Shown here: one piece after another, positions 46,521 to 58,100 of the stretch
Numbering within the stretch: the first letter of the stretch is position 1
Layout: every line of letters starts with the position of its first letter
NCBI GenBank assembly: GCA_949130485.1
Contig: OX422194.1
Location: forward strand, 707,461 to 771,460
Reading direction: 5' to 3'
DNA length: 64,000 nucleotides
Source of the DNA: Agelas oroides
Lineage: Eukaryota; Porifera; Demospongiae; Agelasida; Agelasidae
Made by a program: the position numbers and the translations under genes
The notes under the pieces: model-generated
Databases searched by the model: none
What the model was told of the DNA's origin: nothing
Seen by the model: only the letters and a program-made list of their open reading frames with translations

Positions 46521-46635
46521 ACACACACACGCACACACACACACACACACACACATAGGTGGCAGAGCTGTCCATGCCATTTCTTCCTTTGCCTTACTTC
46601 TGATGGCCATCTTCTTCATTTTCACATTGGCATAG
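32836..46635 (+). CDS. Secreted/GPI-type His-brace-like + EGF + DOMON protein, copy A (698 aa)
   Basis: Coding exons: 32836-32992, 33251-33333, 33400-33488, 33671-33819, 34196-34297, 34428-34550, 34703-34797, 35714-35783, 36071-36115, 36712-36897, 37000-37209, 38143-38340, 38537-38724, 45069-45127, 46034-46299, 46559-46635; phases close to 699 codons with stop. Residues 1-23 are a signal peptide predicted to be cut so that His24 becomes the N-terminus ([10 protein letters not shown]). His74 and His79 in [10 protein letters not shown] and WSCADI near 150 complete a His-brace-like N-terminal domain. Two EGF modules span about 161-234. DOMON 1 (about 240-500) has an inserted Gly-Ser-Glu loop (about 330-366) and [16 protein letters not shown] signature; DOMON 2 (about 510-660) has WVGIGFSDDRLM. 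The 24 C-terminal residues are hydrophobic with no cytosolic tail, suggesting a GPI signal. DOMON domains bind haem or sugar; function here is unknown, with copper/haem redox the leading guess. Confidence 0.85.
35011..35113. mobile_element. AGCCTCATTCCCAGGC hairpin element, copy A intron 7
   Basis: TAGCCTCATTCCCAGGCCAC pairs with GTGGCCTGGGAACAAGGCTA, and the inner CAGCTGTGGAGAAAA pairs with TTTTCTCCACAGCTG. Orthologous to 52841-52943, so it was inserted before the duplication. Confidence 0.85.
35785..35832. repeat. ATGT microsatellite after exon 8, copy A
   Basis: GTATGTATGT units start in the donor of exon 35714-35783 itself, giving overlapping candidate 5' splice sites at 4-bp steps. Also present in B at 53619. 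Confidence 0.85.
36798..36890 (+). repeat. Coding GGSEE minisatellite, copy A (short allele)
   Basis: A 15-bp unit encoding Gly-Gly-Ser-Glu-Glu, about four clean copies, in exon 10. The same exon in copy B has roughly thirty. It is followed by a C-run (36962-36979) that precedes exon 11. Confidence 0.9.
37312..37350. mobile_element. Short hairpin element, copy A intron 11
   Basis: TAGGCCTCATTCCCATTCT and GCATGGGAATGAGGCTA are inverted copies. Shared with copy B near 55512. Confidence 0.75.
38746..38968. repeat. 26-bp minisatellite at start of intron 13, copy A
   Basis: About eight to nine copies of TGATGATGTAATGGTTAGCAACATAT, with GCGACATAT and ATATGG variants. Copy B has about fourteen (57092-57470). 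Confidence 0.9.
38969..42435. other. Intron 13 interior, copy A
   Basis: Part of a 6.3-kb intron between exons 38537-38724 and 45069-45127. It contains a 28-bp C-run at 41961-41988 and no supported gene. The matching region in B (57471-60995) is collinear with many small indels. Confidence 0.6.
42436..42651. repeat. 27-bp minisatellite with E-box, copy A
   Basis: Eight head-to-tail copies of AAACAGCTGCTCGCACTATTATAGGTC, each 27 bp with a CAGCTG E-box. Because 27 is a multiple of 3 they give a long shadow reading frame, not a gene. Copy B has a single unit at about 60996. Confidence 0.95.
43288..44411. repeat. 81-bp satellite with higher-order structure, copy A only
   Basis: Fourteen units of about 81 bp. 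Two variants, GTGGACCAAGCACC (P) and the shorter GTGGATCTGCACC (Q), follow the order PPQ PPQ PPPQ PPPQ. Nearly all units carry GAGGTAAGCAC, which matches the 5' splice-site consensus in the sense strand. The array is missing from the orthologous place in B near 61870. Confidence 0.95.
45036..45068. repeat. CA microsatellite abutting exon 14, copy A
   Basis: A CA run ending in the CACACAG acceptor of exon 45069-45127. The homologous, longer and interrupted tract in B is at 62536-62588. Confidence 0.9.
45257..45514. mobile_element. MITE-like insertion in intron 14, copy A only
   Basis: Imperfect terminal inverted repeats of about 30 bp (TTAGCCCCAGTTCGTTGATTG and CAACAATTGGGGCCTAA). The surrounding stretch of about 430 bp (45230-45665) is absent from B, where the flanks join as CATATTGATCAAAACAGC. 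The ends suggest a Harbinger-like or hAT-like origin; the class is not resolved. Confidence 0.5.
46484..46556. repeat. CA microsatellite abutting the last exon, copy A
   Basis: CA repeat with a few CACG interruptions, ending at the ACATAG acceptor of exon 46559-46635. Confidence 0.9.
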
Positions 46636-48975
46636 ACAACAATCATGAAGACATCACAATTTGTACATGCCACCTCAAACACAATCATACCAAATGGTTG
46701 CTATAATTCAATAATCAATATTTTAGTTGTTTTTTTATGTTTGTTGCCATTGAGTGGACATTATCGCAAAGTAACTATCATGGTGTTTCATGAGTTTGTT
46801 TCATATCTCTATTGACTTTAATGTGGACTAACAATCAACAACTTAATGCTTTCCGAATACACACTCTAATGCAATCAGCTGATCTTTAGTAGGAGGAGTA
46901 TACGCTGGGTTAGCCTTGTTCCCATCCCCCCCACTGTGGGCCCAGTTTGTTGTTGTTGTTGCTGCTGCTTGCATTAAGCACGGAAAAGCAACAAGGAAAA
47001 GCATGGTGGGTGGCTTGGAATGAGGCTTGGTATATGTTAACAAAAATAGGTGAGTATCGAGATTATGGTACTCACTGGGTGCCTGTTGTTTTCTCTGGTT
47101 TGGGGAGTTAAGTTTGTAATTTTCTGCTTCTTGCAGTACAATCATAGAACACAGCGTTGCATGTAAGGGGTGAGGGATGTGTATCCAGCACTAAGGTGCT
47201 AGAATAAAGATACGTACATTATTGAACATGGGGTGGTCACATGACTACAGCAGATATGCAGCGTGGTCTGTATACACGACTGTATGTTGAGACAATGTAC
47301 ATAACTGATATGACTGCATATAATGCCCACACATGCAGATCAGACTATCTTGTATGAAGTAGTGATCAGCACTAGGGCACTTATGAAGGTGCAAATGCCT
47401 TTTGTTTCCTCCACTTGCATGGGGAGTTTCATAACAAAGAATCCTTTTTCCGCATCTTTTAGTGTAATCATTCATTTTGTGCATTTCACACTGCACTGTT
47501 AAAATAAACGGTGGCCATTTATGCATATTAATTTTTGTACTTAACTTTAACTTAGTGGTACTGCACTCTAATTCTTTATCTGTACACCTTGTTCTGTGGT
47601 GTGAATTACATGTTTAATAATAATAATATAGATTTTCACCCATTTCGTGTTCAGTGTCTTGAACCCAAACATTAAGTTATTTGACACGGTAATACTGTCT
47701 ATGAGCCCAGACATAAAGTCTACAGCTCTTGAAAACACTGACTATAATCTAATGACTTGCGAATGCTAAGTATTTTCATTTCTCAATCCACTGCATTCCC
47801 AGCTTCATCACTTAGTCAAAGGAAACACATTTCCTCTATTTTCATGTTCTACAAAGCAATGCAGATAGAATAGTACATGTGAACATGTGATCAATATTGT
47901 GTGACTGCTGTCTGAATTTCCTGTAGTGGCTTAGGTGGTGGAAATACCATGATTGCTTACTGTTAGTGATCTAAAACTGAACAGTGGGAGGCCTGGGAAT
48001 GAGGGTTGCCATTGCAGTGAGTATCTAGATAGCATGCTCACTTGTCTCCAATCTGAGTATACGAGTAGCTACACTTGACTCCACACCGAGAGATCCAAAA
48101 ATATATTTCATGCCGTTGGGTGAGATACTCTTGGAGCAGTCCCTTGTGACAAGGAAAGCTAGGATGTTTCGTCTTTCTGATGACCCCATGCAGCCCTCCA
48201 CCCACTGTGCAACATGACCACAGCGGATATGCAGCGTAGTCTGTATACATGACTGTTATGTTGATATGACTGCATATTATCCTGTATAATGAGACGTGCC
48301 CACACACGCAGATCAGATTATCTTACACGATCGACAAGACATTGTTGTACACAATTTGACTATGATGGAACATGAAACAATATTAACCTCACAAATCATT
48401 GCAGTGTGGTCATGATCTGTTCACACTCATGTCTAGTAGCTATCAGGCCCAGAGTATAATACTGCATGTTATTGCATGATGAAGTGTGTTTTTGGTCTCT
48501 GTTATGCATTACATCCATTTCAAGTGACCAAGTAGCTACAGCTATAATGAAGCTTCTGGTGATTATCACTATAAGCAAAGTTATTTGATTCATTAGGACA
48601 CACACTAGGTTTCCATTTTCTTCAAATGCATATTACATGATTATGGTCAGAGCATATAAGTCAGAAGCCCTGAGTTTGATCATGATTTCCATGGAAGAAT
48701 TTTCACTTTCACTATATCGTAATTCAATCAACGTTGCATGGACCAGTTATGGCCATCACATCTGTTGAGTGCACTTCTAAAGACAACTTGACTGTTGTTG
48801 ATGTGAAATAGCTCAACTTGTATTCCATGATTACGATTACTATCCATCAGCTTTTTCCAAACTTTGGATTCTGGACATTAAAATCGTGATGCTCAATGCT
48901 CCCATCATAGTAAAGCAGTGCGGGTATGTACGTCTTCTCTGGAGACCTCTAATTTTGTGTGAAGTCATGCAGCAT

Positions 48976-49272
48976 CGAGGGCTGAGAGTGGTGTAGCCAT
49001 GCAGGGTTGAGGGCTGAGAGTGGTGTAGCCATGCAGGGTTGAGGGCTGAGAGTGGTGTAGCCATGCAGCATCGAGGGCTGAGAGTGGTGTAGCCATGCAG
49101 GGTTGAGGGCTGAGAGTGGTGTAGCCATGCAGCATCGAGGGCTGAGAGTGGTGTAGCCATGCAGGGTTGAGGGCTGAGAGTGGTGTAGCCATGCAGGGTT
49201 GAGGGCTGAGAGTGCCGGTGTAGCCATGGAGGGTTGAGGGCTGAGAGTGGTGTAGCCATGGAGGGTTGAGGA
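48976..49272. repeat. 32-bp minisatellite upstream of copy B promoter (about 10 copies)
   Basis: Tandem GGGCTGAGAGTGGTGTAGCC units, alternating between CATGCAGGGTTGA and CATGCAGCATCGA endings. The array ends about 140 bp upstream of the TATA box. About 320 bp just before it (48653-48975) has no counterpart in unit A. Confidence 0.9.
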
Positions 49273-49413
49273 GTCCTAGAGCAATAAATGTGCATGGCCC
49301 GTCCTACACACTATCATTTCTTGATATGTATAACATTGTGTCGAGTTACGTTCTGCATGCTCAGCTCGTGCACCGCATCCGCACTAGCTAGCCACGCCTT
49401 CCCGGACTTCTTG

Positions 49414-49421
49414 TATAAAAG
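49414..49421 (+). promoter_or_regulatory. TATA box of copy B
   Basis: TATAAAAG, 70 bp upstream of the ATG at 49484, in a flank identical to copy A's core promoter. Confidence 0.75.
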
Positions 49422-49483
49422 CGAGTCCGGTGAAAAATTTCCATCCAGCAGTGCATGGCTGTATATTTCATGCAGAACTGAAA

Positions 49484-51996
49484 ATGCAAGTCCATGTGCT
49501 ATCAATTCTCCTTGGAGCCGTTCTGTTGCTGCAGAGCAGCCGTGTCCACGCGCACGTCCGCCTCACCTTCCCTCCCGCACGATTCCCAGATTATGATTTT
49601 CTGGACAACGTAAGAACGGGAGGACCATGCGGAATACCGGGTGAGTGCTACTAGCTAGATCTACCGTAAAGCCAGCCACCTGACTGCATTTTCTGCATGA
49701 GATACCAATTCCCCATCTCCTGGTCACCTCAGCGCAGCTGACGAGGCCTGGCATTTGATGAACGCGTCCTGCGCTGCGGGTGACTTTGCACAGCACCCTA
49801 TTTTTTTTTTTTTTTAGGGAGATGCGGTTCATTGATTGTTCATGCATATTAAAGTTGTGATATCTGCATACATGTTATGAATTCTCATAAATATGCAGCA
49901 AGCTCCAACTCCGGACCTGCCACGACGTTTCAAGCTGGATCTGTAATAAACGTCACCTACCACTTGGCTTACGCGCACAGGGTGTGTTAAAACAATTATA
50001 CAATTTACACATGTATGTGCTTAATTCACCTCACCTTCTGGTTACAGGGTGGTATGATGGTAAACATCCTAGCAGCCAACGGGTCCATTTTGTATGCTCT
50101 GCTGGGGAGTCGATGGCAACTGACAAATGATTCCACGTATGTCGCATCTGCATACATTTGTTTATGCATGTGTATGGATTGTTGTTCGTGTACATCTGGT
50201 GACTCGGAATAATATCTACTCATGCTTTTTACCAAGATTCATTAATTGTTCATGCATGTATATATTGTTGTTGTACGTTCATGCATGCATACTCGGTGGC
50301 TCTGTTCTCTCCAATCAGGCGGTTCCATCAGCAAGTGACACTCCCCAGTGACTTTGAGTGTGAGCGATGCACTCTGCAGTTGGTCAGGCAGGCAGCAGAA
50401 TGGAGAGCTCCCGGAGGCGGGTACCGCTTCTGGAGTTGTGCTGATATTTCCATCATGAACTCTTCACGTATGTCATGCATGCAAAGATGCAGTTTGTTGA
50501 AGGTCGACATCATGCCAAGATCACACTGTACTTGACCAGTCAAGTGTTAGTTTAGTTGGCTTGCAAGCAACGTTGATAACCTGATATTGGCCAATCCATT
50601 TACTCACAATTGGCCTCACCCAGAGTCATGCTTCATAGTTTAATATCTTGCAGACACAGGCACACCACTAAGCGATTGATGCCAAATACTTTCCCATAAT
50701 TTGTGATGTGGGGATGTGATTTTGTTATGTGTCAATGTGGTTATTGAGTGTAACTATGTAACTATAGAAGGCAGTGTGCATGTTGGCATGGGTACGACAT
50801 AAGACTGCTGTGTCGATTAAGGTAGGACAACCTTGAATCGCGAATCGGGCCGATTCCGCTCATGAATAATTAATGAGGTCGGGTGACCATAATGGCACGA
50901 TTGAAATTCATTGGCTCGTTTACACTTTCCCATGGCGGCAAACGGAATCAACAAGGGGGGCGTGTCCCTTTGATGTGGCCTGCGGCCCTTTGTAGTGGTC
51001 TGGCGGCACTTTCATGTGGCTGGGCGGAACTTTGAAGAAATCCTCCAACACTTAAAACAAAAAAAAACAAAAAAAAAAAACACGGTAAAAAGATTTTCTA
51101 GCTCGTTGAATGTGATGGTTGGCTATTTGTGTGTGCAAAGCTTGCCTGAGTGGGCTTGAATGTTTGTGAGTGTGGTGGAAAGGCAGAGAGCCCTCCTGGA
51201 AGACGGGTGTCATCACACAGTTGTCTGGCAAAGGTACTGTAGAAAGCTGACTTTTCGGGCTTGTAGGCCCCGCCCGATTTTATGCTAGCGGGAATGTGTG
51301 TAACTTGGCTCCATTCTAGGGGCAATGACAGGGAGTAGGTTTGTGGGCATAACTCCCTGGCCTGGAGGTGAGCGGGAAAAAGCATACGTAGTTTTGTAGG
51401 GGGTGAGTTGAGCTTTCTGAAACTGGGCTCAGTGTTGGTTGGTTTGAGTGGAGGTGTGTCGAATTTTTCTTGAAAGCCAGCATAGCCAAAATTACTGCTT
51501 TTGAGGTCAAATGTGTGTTTTGGCCTGTAGACTGGAACTGAAGTGGTCCCAGGACAAACCCATACGTAAAGTTTTTACTTGGTTTGTGTGTGTGTTGATG
51601 ATGTGGTCAGACTGGGGGTGGAGCCTTGGAGAGGGTGCAAATTTATATTTTAGCTGAGGGACTAAAAATTGAGTTTTTTGGCATTATCAGGTAGAGAAAG
51701 CAGTTTGGTACAAACTTTTTGTGAATCTTGTGTACGCTTAGACATTACCCATCAGTCTGTCCACATGACTCGGAGATTTGTGATTCAAGGTTGTCCTACC
51801 TTAACACAATTCTTGTCTTTTACACAGGTTCTGTGTGCAACAACATGACATGTTCGGGAAATGGTCGATGTGAAGATGGGAGGTGCATATGTAACCAACT
51901 GTATTCAGGAGAATTCTGTCAAAATAAAGGTGTATATGCTGGTGCAAACATTGATGAGTCAATTTTGTGTGCTAAATGTCACTAGTTCTCGTGTGT

Positions 51997-52047
<51 letters not shown>

Positions 52048-52101
52048 AGGGAGGAAGTCTAGAAGCTGTTGATCAGCAACAATTCTTCATTTGGTCAGTG
52101 C

Positions 52102-52167
<66 letters not shown>

Positions 52168-55100
52168 AAGTGCGTGTGTGTGTGTGTGTGTGTGCATGCA
52201 CGTGCCCACACATGTGGATGTTCATTTTACTAAACTTCTGCCAAATTTCATCCTTTCAGATGAATGTAAAAGTGATAGAGATTGTAGTAACCGTGGAGCC
52301 TGCATTAATATTCAAGCAACCAGTTTCCCAAGGAGACAGTGTTTCTGTGACCCCGGCTGGTTTGGAGAGAGGTGCTCAAGGAGTAAGTTAGGCCAAACAC
52401 TCTGTGAAATTTTGTGGTCCATTACGTTGTTATGTCTGCATGTCCCTTTGTGTATACTGTGGTATAGCCAGATTATGAAACAAAGGTACACGTGTTATTC
52501 ACTTCATATTTTGACTGCTTTCGTTATGCACAGCTTCTGCCCTGACAAATGCTGCCATTGACCCAGCTGAATACACGCTGCGCAGACAACTTAGCGATCG
52601 GCTGACACTTTATGCTAGGATCATTTCGGTATGTTATACCCGTCAAGCACTAGCTAACAGTCAACTGTCAGTTGATCATGGCATGCCCTTACCGCATCTA
52701 ACAATGGCCTCATTTTTAGTCTTTGCCACCCAGTCAGTTTTTGATCACGTATAGTATCCAAAACAGAGGGGGAATGGCCTGGGAATGAGGCAGTGTGTTC
52801 TTGGGAACAAGGTTGCACAATGGCTGTTTGCTAAATTTATTAGCCTCGTTCCCAGGCCACTCCTGAATTTTATCTCGCAGCTGTGGAGAAAAATCGAGTT
52901 TTCTCCACGGCTGCAAGCTGGGAGTGGCCTGGGAACGAGGCTAAAAATTTATTACACTGGCAAACCTAGCTTGCCACAATAAATATTCTAGAGAAATTGC
53001 ACCACACAACAAGGAAGCTCTACATGGCCCAATCCTCATTAAGTTTCAAGTAGCATGAGTTTGTGCATGGCTGCTTAGCAGCAACATTCTGTGGGCACAG
53101 ATTGAAGGCCAGTGTTGGGACATTCTGTGGGCACAGATTGAAGGCCAGTGTTGGGACATTTTGTGGGTACAGATTGAAGGCCAGTGTTGGGACTGGCAGC
53201 TAAGCCAGTTCTAAAGAAGTAAAAAGGGTCATAGGTTAACTTCCTATAGTAAGCTGAGGACAGTTTCCTGTTAGCACACTGAGAACATGAGCTGTAGAGA
53301 TTAGTGTTGTGCCAGATAAACTGTTTCTCTCAGAAGTTACAGATGGCAATGAGGTCATGAAACAGGAAATTGATTGATTGACCACAAGGTCACACACATA
53401 TCGGTTTGGCATGGGTTACTTTATATGGGCAGAGGTAACTGGCTACATGTGGGGGAGATACTACTATATAGATAATATATAGTAGGAGTGGAATAAAACA
53501 AAACGGGTACTATATATTATAATTGGAAGATTAAATTAACATTGCAGAACACGGAGATTGAAGTTGCTCTTCGTCTTAATGGCACCAGCTATGTTGCACT
53601 GGGATGGAGGCCTAGGGGTATGTATGTATGTATGTATGTATGTATGTATGTATATTTGTTGGATGTTGCTTAGCAACCAAATCTTTGAACTTGAATAACA
53701 CAAAGTGGAGGTGATAATGGGTGTGGCAGTGTGTTGCTAGGGGTAACATCCATTCCCCAGAGGAAACAGCATTCACCCTTTGGGCTCATGCTGCTCTGTC
53801 TGGGGAATGTGACTATTATTTACAATATAACTATCGTATTCCAGTGTGTTTCCTTCATGGTTTTCTTTCTTTCCCTCATTACACAAACACAGGTCTTGCT
53901 TCTTGCCGGCCTCAATCCCTAGGTTTTTTCCCCGTGGGTAAGCTACATGGCTTTGTTTCAGTTTGGTTATAAGCCATCCTTATTTTGGACAGGATACTGC
54001 CTGCATAAGTACATGTAGCTTCTACTTAGGGCATAGTTTACTAAACACTAGCTTACCTGTACATTTAGTTTACACATTGTAAAATAATTGTTGCATGCAA
54101 ACGTCGTTTTGGGGGAAAGTAGGCTATTTTTAGTACAATAAGTTATAATTATAGCACAGTTCCAGGGATTTATGGTAGTAGCAACAGACTGAGAAAGAAT
54201 CTCCCATTTTTTGTGAGTTTCGCACTACCATAAAATATTAGCTTACACGACTGTCATGGTCTCACCCTGCATGCTGGTAGCAATGATAGAAGAATGTTCT
54301 CTAGCTTGAAACATTTTGACCAATTGCTTCAGTTGCCATTAGAGTGAAAAGAAGCATTCAATCAAACGTCAACAAAATGTTTTTCGGTTGGTAATATTTT
54401 GAGGACCTTCTTTTCATTTATGCAGGAGCCAATTAACTGAAAAGCTGCTCAAAGAAATCGTTTGAATTTTCGATTAATAAGTAGCGATTTTCCCTCTCCG
54501 TACAGGTTCGCATCGTCTTTGGCGCTGGGTACAGAGTTGGCCAAAGGTTGATGGTGCTGACGCCTTCTATAATGAATTAATAGGAAGAGAAGAAGGGAGT
54601 GCGGAGGGAGGGAGTGCGGAGAAAGGGAGTGCAGAAGGAGGCAGTGAAGAGGGAGGCAGTGAAGAGGGAGGCAGTGAAGAGGGAGGGAGCGAGGAAGGAG
54701 GAAGTGAAGAGGGAGGCAGCGAAGAGGGAGGCAGCGAAGAGGGAGGCAGTGAAGAGGGAGGCAGCGAAGAGGGAGGCAGCGAAGAGGGAGGGAGCGAAGA
54801 GGGAGGCAGTGAAGAGGGAGGCAGCGAAGAGGGAGGCAGCGAAGAGGGAGGCAGCGAAGAGGGAGGCAGTGAAGAGGGAGGCAGCGAAGAGGGAGGCAGT
54901 GAAGAGGGAGGCAGTGAAGAGGGAGGCAGTGAAGAGGGAGGCAGTGGAGGCAGTGAAGAGGGAGGCAGTGAAGAGGGAGGCAGTGGAGGCAGTGAAGAGG
55001 GAGGCAGTGGAGGCAGTGGAGGCAGTGAAGAGGGAGGCAGTGAAGAGGGAGGCAGTGGAGGCAGTGAAGAGGGAGGAGGATCTGAAGGAGGAAATGGTAA

Positions 55101-58100
55101 GTTTCTACCCTCCGTAAAAATATAACACCAGCTGTTCTTTCAAACTCCCCCCCCTCCCCCCTCCCCCCCCCCCCCCCCATTCCTCCTCCCTCCTGCAGCT
55201 CCTAACCTGCATGCCATGGACTGCACAGACATTGTAATCGGTGTGGCAAGCGGCCAGCGGTTCCGCGTCTTTGACTACTACACGAGGGATCGATCCACAC
55301 CTCGAAGAGATGACTTCTATGGTGGCAGTGACAGCATCACAGCAGCAGTAGGGATGGAGGTAGATGGGTTCACGACCATCAAGTGGAGAAAGAGGCTACA
55401 AGCTGCTGGTGAGTAGCTTTTTAATCTTCCCAGCGTTTGTTGTCTGCAAACTTTACCCTGCATTAGAACTGAGGGACAAATGTTGGAATGAGAAAGCCTA
55501 TGTATCACATAGGCCTCATTCCCATTCTGGAGCATGGGAATGAGGCTAGGTATGACAATAGCTACAATACAAACTTAGTGCTGTAGAATTTAATAGGTGC
55601 AAAAAATTACAGAAATGATGACATAAAATTTTGCCTCAGGTTGCAATCAATTTGAAAGCTTTCATTTTCCTATCTCTGATTGGTCAAGCCTTAACCATCT
55701 ACAGCTTCACACTGTACCCAATAGTAATTAAATTCCAAATGGATGCCAACCAGAACATGAGCAACAGTTATTACAACAAACATTTCTTTCGACTGATTTC
55801 AAGCCTGGCATCTCCTCCTTCTGAATACTTTCCCTAGCTAATGTTTCCATGGTCGGGTCACATGGTCAGAGTTGGGAATAGGCTGTCGTTACTGTGGAAT
55901 GCTTATTTGAATTTCTCTTCCACTAGACCTGCGCCAACGTTGGCTACATTTTTGTTACCTATAGCTCTTTCACAAGTCACATGGTCGATTGTGAATAAAG
56001 GCCAATCTTATTTGAATTTTTCTCCAATCGTACTGGTAGCTATACACAAGCTATAATGTACACTATATTACATTTCTACACCTCGTCCGTTGGTCACATG
56101 GTGAGTTGTGAGTAGGCCTCTGTATCTAATTTTACATCTGATTAAATTTTTCTTTCTAATTACACACAACTGCTAATCACAAACGGCTGTGAAGTAGTAG
56201 TCTAAGGTGTCTGATTGCTTTCACCAGTTTATGCCGTTGGTACAAAGTCTTGTTTTCCCATGTGAATACAACAACAAAAAAAAAGCTGGACAAGGCCTAG
56301 AGGCAATGCTATGTTGTGCCTAATGACGTGGTACAAAGAAGTTCCCTCCCTCCTCCCTCCCTCCCCACACTCTCACACTCCCACTCTCTCACAAACCACA
56401 GGTGACGTTGCCGATCACTCCATCACTAATCAGCTCATGGATGTAATCTGGTCATTCGGTCAGGTCTACCCCGATTATTTCCACACTCCTGCATCGGGGA
56501 TTGAGGCTGGGACAGCCCAGAATACGAGGTTTTATCAGCCAGACGAGATCAAGTATCATGGCGGTCGCAACAGGGGACGTAGCACCATTAACTTCTTTGG
56601 TAAGTGTATGTGTGTACACGTGTGTGCATGTGTGCATACATGAGTGTGCATGTGCATTCATTTATATATGTGTATGTATGTGTGCGTGTGTGCATGTGTG
56701 TTTGCATACATGCGCACATGTGTGCATGGGTGGGGAGGATGGAGGCTGGACGGAGGCGCTCATGTGTGCATGGGTGGGGAGGATGGAGGCTGGACGGAGG
56801 TGCTCATGTGTGCATGGGTGGGGAGGATGGAGGCTGGATGGAGGCTGGACATCATGAGAACTTCTCTCAATCCCTCGCCCACAGATGTTGATGCTGAAGT
56901 AGTTAACCCCCTCTGCCAAGGAGGATTCAGTACGGGCTGCACAGGCCTGACGTGTGACTACCGTGCCAGCTGGGTGGTGAGAGGTGGGAACGTGGACTTT
57001 AACATCTCTGCCAGGACGTCAGACAGCACCACACAGTGGGTCGGCATTGGGTTCTCCAATGACAGACTGATGGTGAGTAATTCCTATGAGTAATATTGAT
57101 GATGTAATGGTTAGCAACATATTGATGATGTAATGGTTAGCAACATATTGATGATGTAATGGTTAGCAACATATTGATGATGTAATGGTTAGCAACATAT
57201 TGATGATGTAATGGTTAGCAACATATCGATGATGTAACGGTTAGCAACATATTGATGATGTAATGGTTAGCAACATATTGATGATGTAACGGTTAGCAAC
57301 ATATTGATGATGTAATGGTTAGCAACACATTGATGATGTAATGGTTAGCAACATATCGATGATGTAATGGTTAGCAACATATCGATGATGTAATGGTTAG
57401 GAACATATCGATGATGTAACGGTTAGCAACATATCGATGATGTAATGGTTAGCAACATATTGATTATCTAATTGGCAACGAGTAGTCGGTATTGTCTATA
57501 TATGGCCAACTGGGACTAGTTTCAGTTCAACATTAGGAGAGGAAAGAGTTCGTATCCACCTCTTGGCAGAAGTACATTTGTAGCGACACCAACGCGCTTC
57601 CATTTATGATGAAAGCTCCTAAAATGTACTGAGTTGTGTGTAGTGGCTTCACTCACGCTAGATTTAATCAGAGAAGGTAGAGTACCTGTGTGTATGTCGG
57701 TGAATGTTGTTCAGTATTTATATACACACCTGAAATTCACTTATCTGCACACATTAAACAAAAGGTGTTCGAATACCTGAAAATATTAGAATAGTAAATC
57801 AGTACTATATTAATAGTTGAATGCAAATATCTATGAATATGATTATTTGGAGCTCACCGATTCAGCTGTGTAAAGTTTGGAATTATCCTAATGAGACCTG
57901 AAAATAGCTGGGTGAGATCTGCTTCAGGAGAAAAAACACACTACAAAGCAAAAGCTAGCAAAATAGTTTTTTTTTTTTAAATGGTTATGCACTTAAGATG
58001 AAATTACATGAATGAACGATGTGAAAATGGATGACGAAAGAAGCTCCGAAAGTATACATATTTTGCAGCCCTATAGTAGGGTTTCATAGAGGATAAGTTG

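Larger units (their letters stand above)
30750..46801. repeat. Tandem segmental duplication, unit A (about 16 kb)
   Basis: From ATCTCTATTGACTTTA near 30750 the sequence matches that starting near 46803 almost base for base through 5' flank, promoter, 16 exons, introns and 3' flank. The period is about 16.05 kb. Identity by eye is in the high 90s percent outside indels. Unit-A-specific material includes a 14-unit satellite (43288-44411), a 27-bp array (42436-42651) and an insertion near 45230-45665. Confidence 0.92.

Noticed and set aside
49288..49596. Upstream in-frame ATG giving MKNFHPAV... (32782 and 49430) as the start of the duplicated genes
   Set aside because: It is only 16 bp downstream of the TATA box, upstream of the expected transcription start, and it would place residues before a clean signal peptide.
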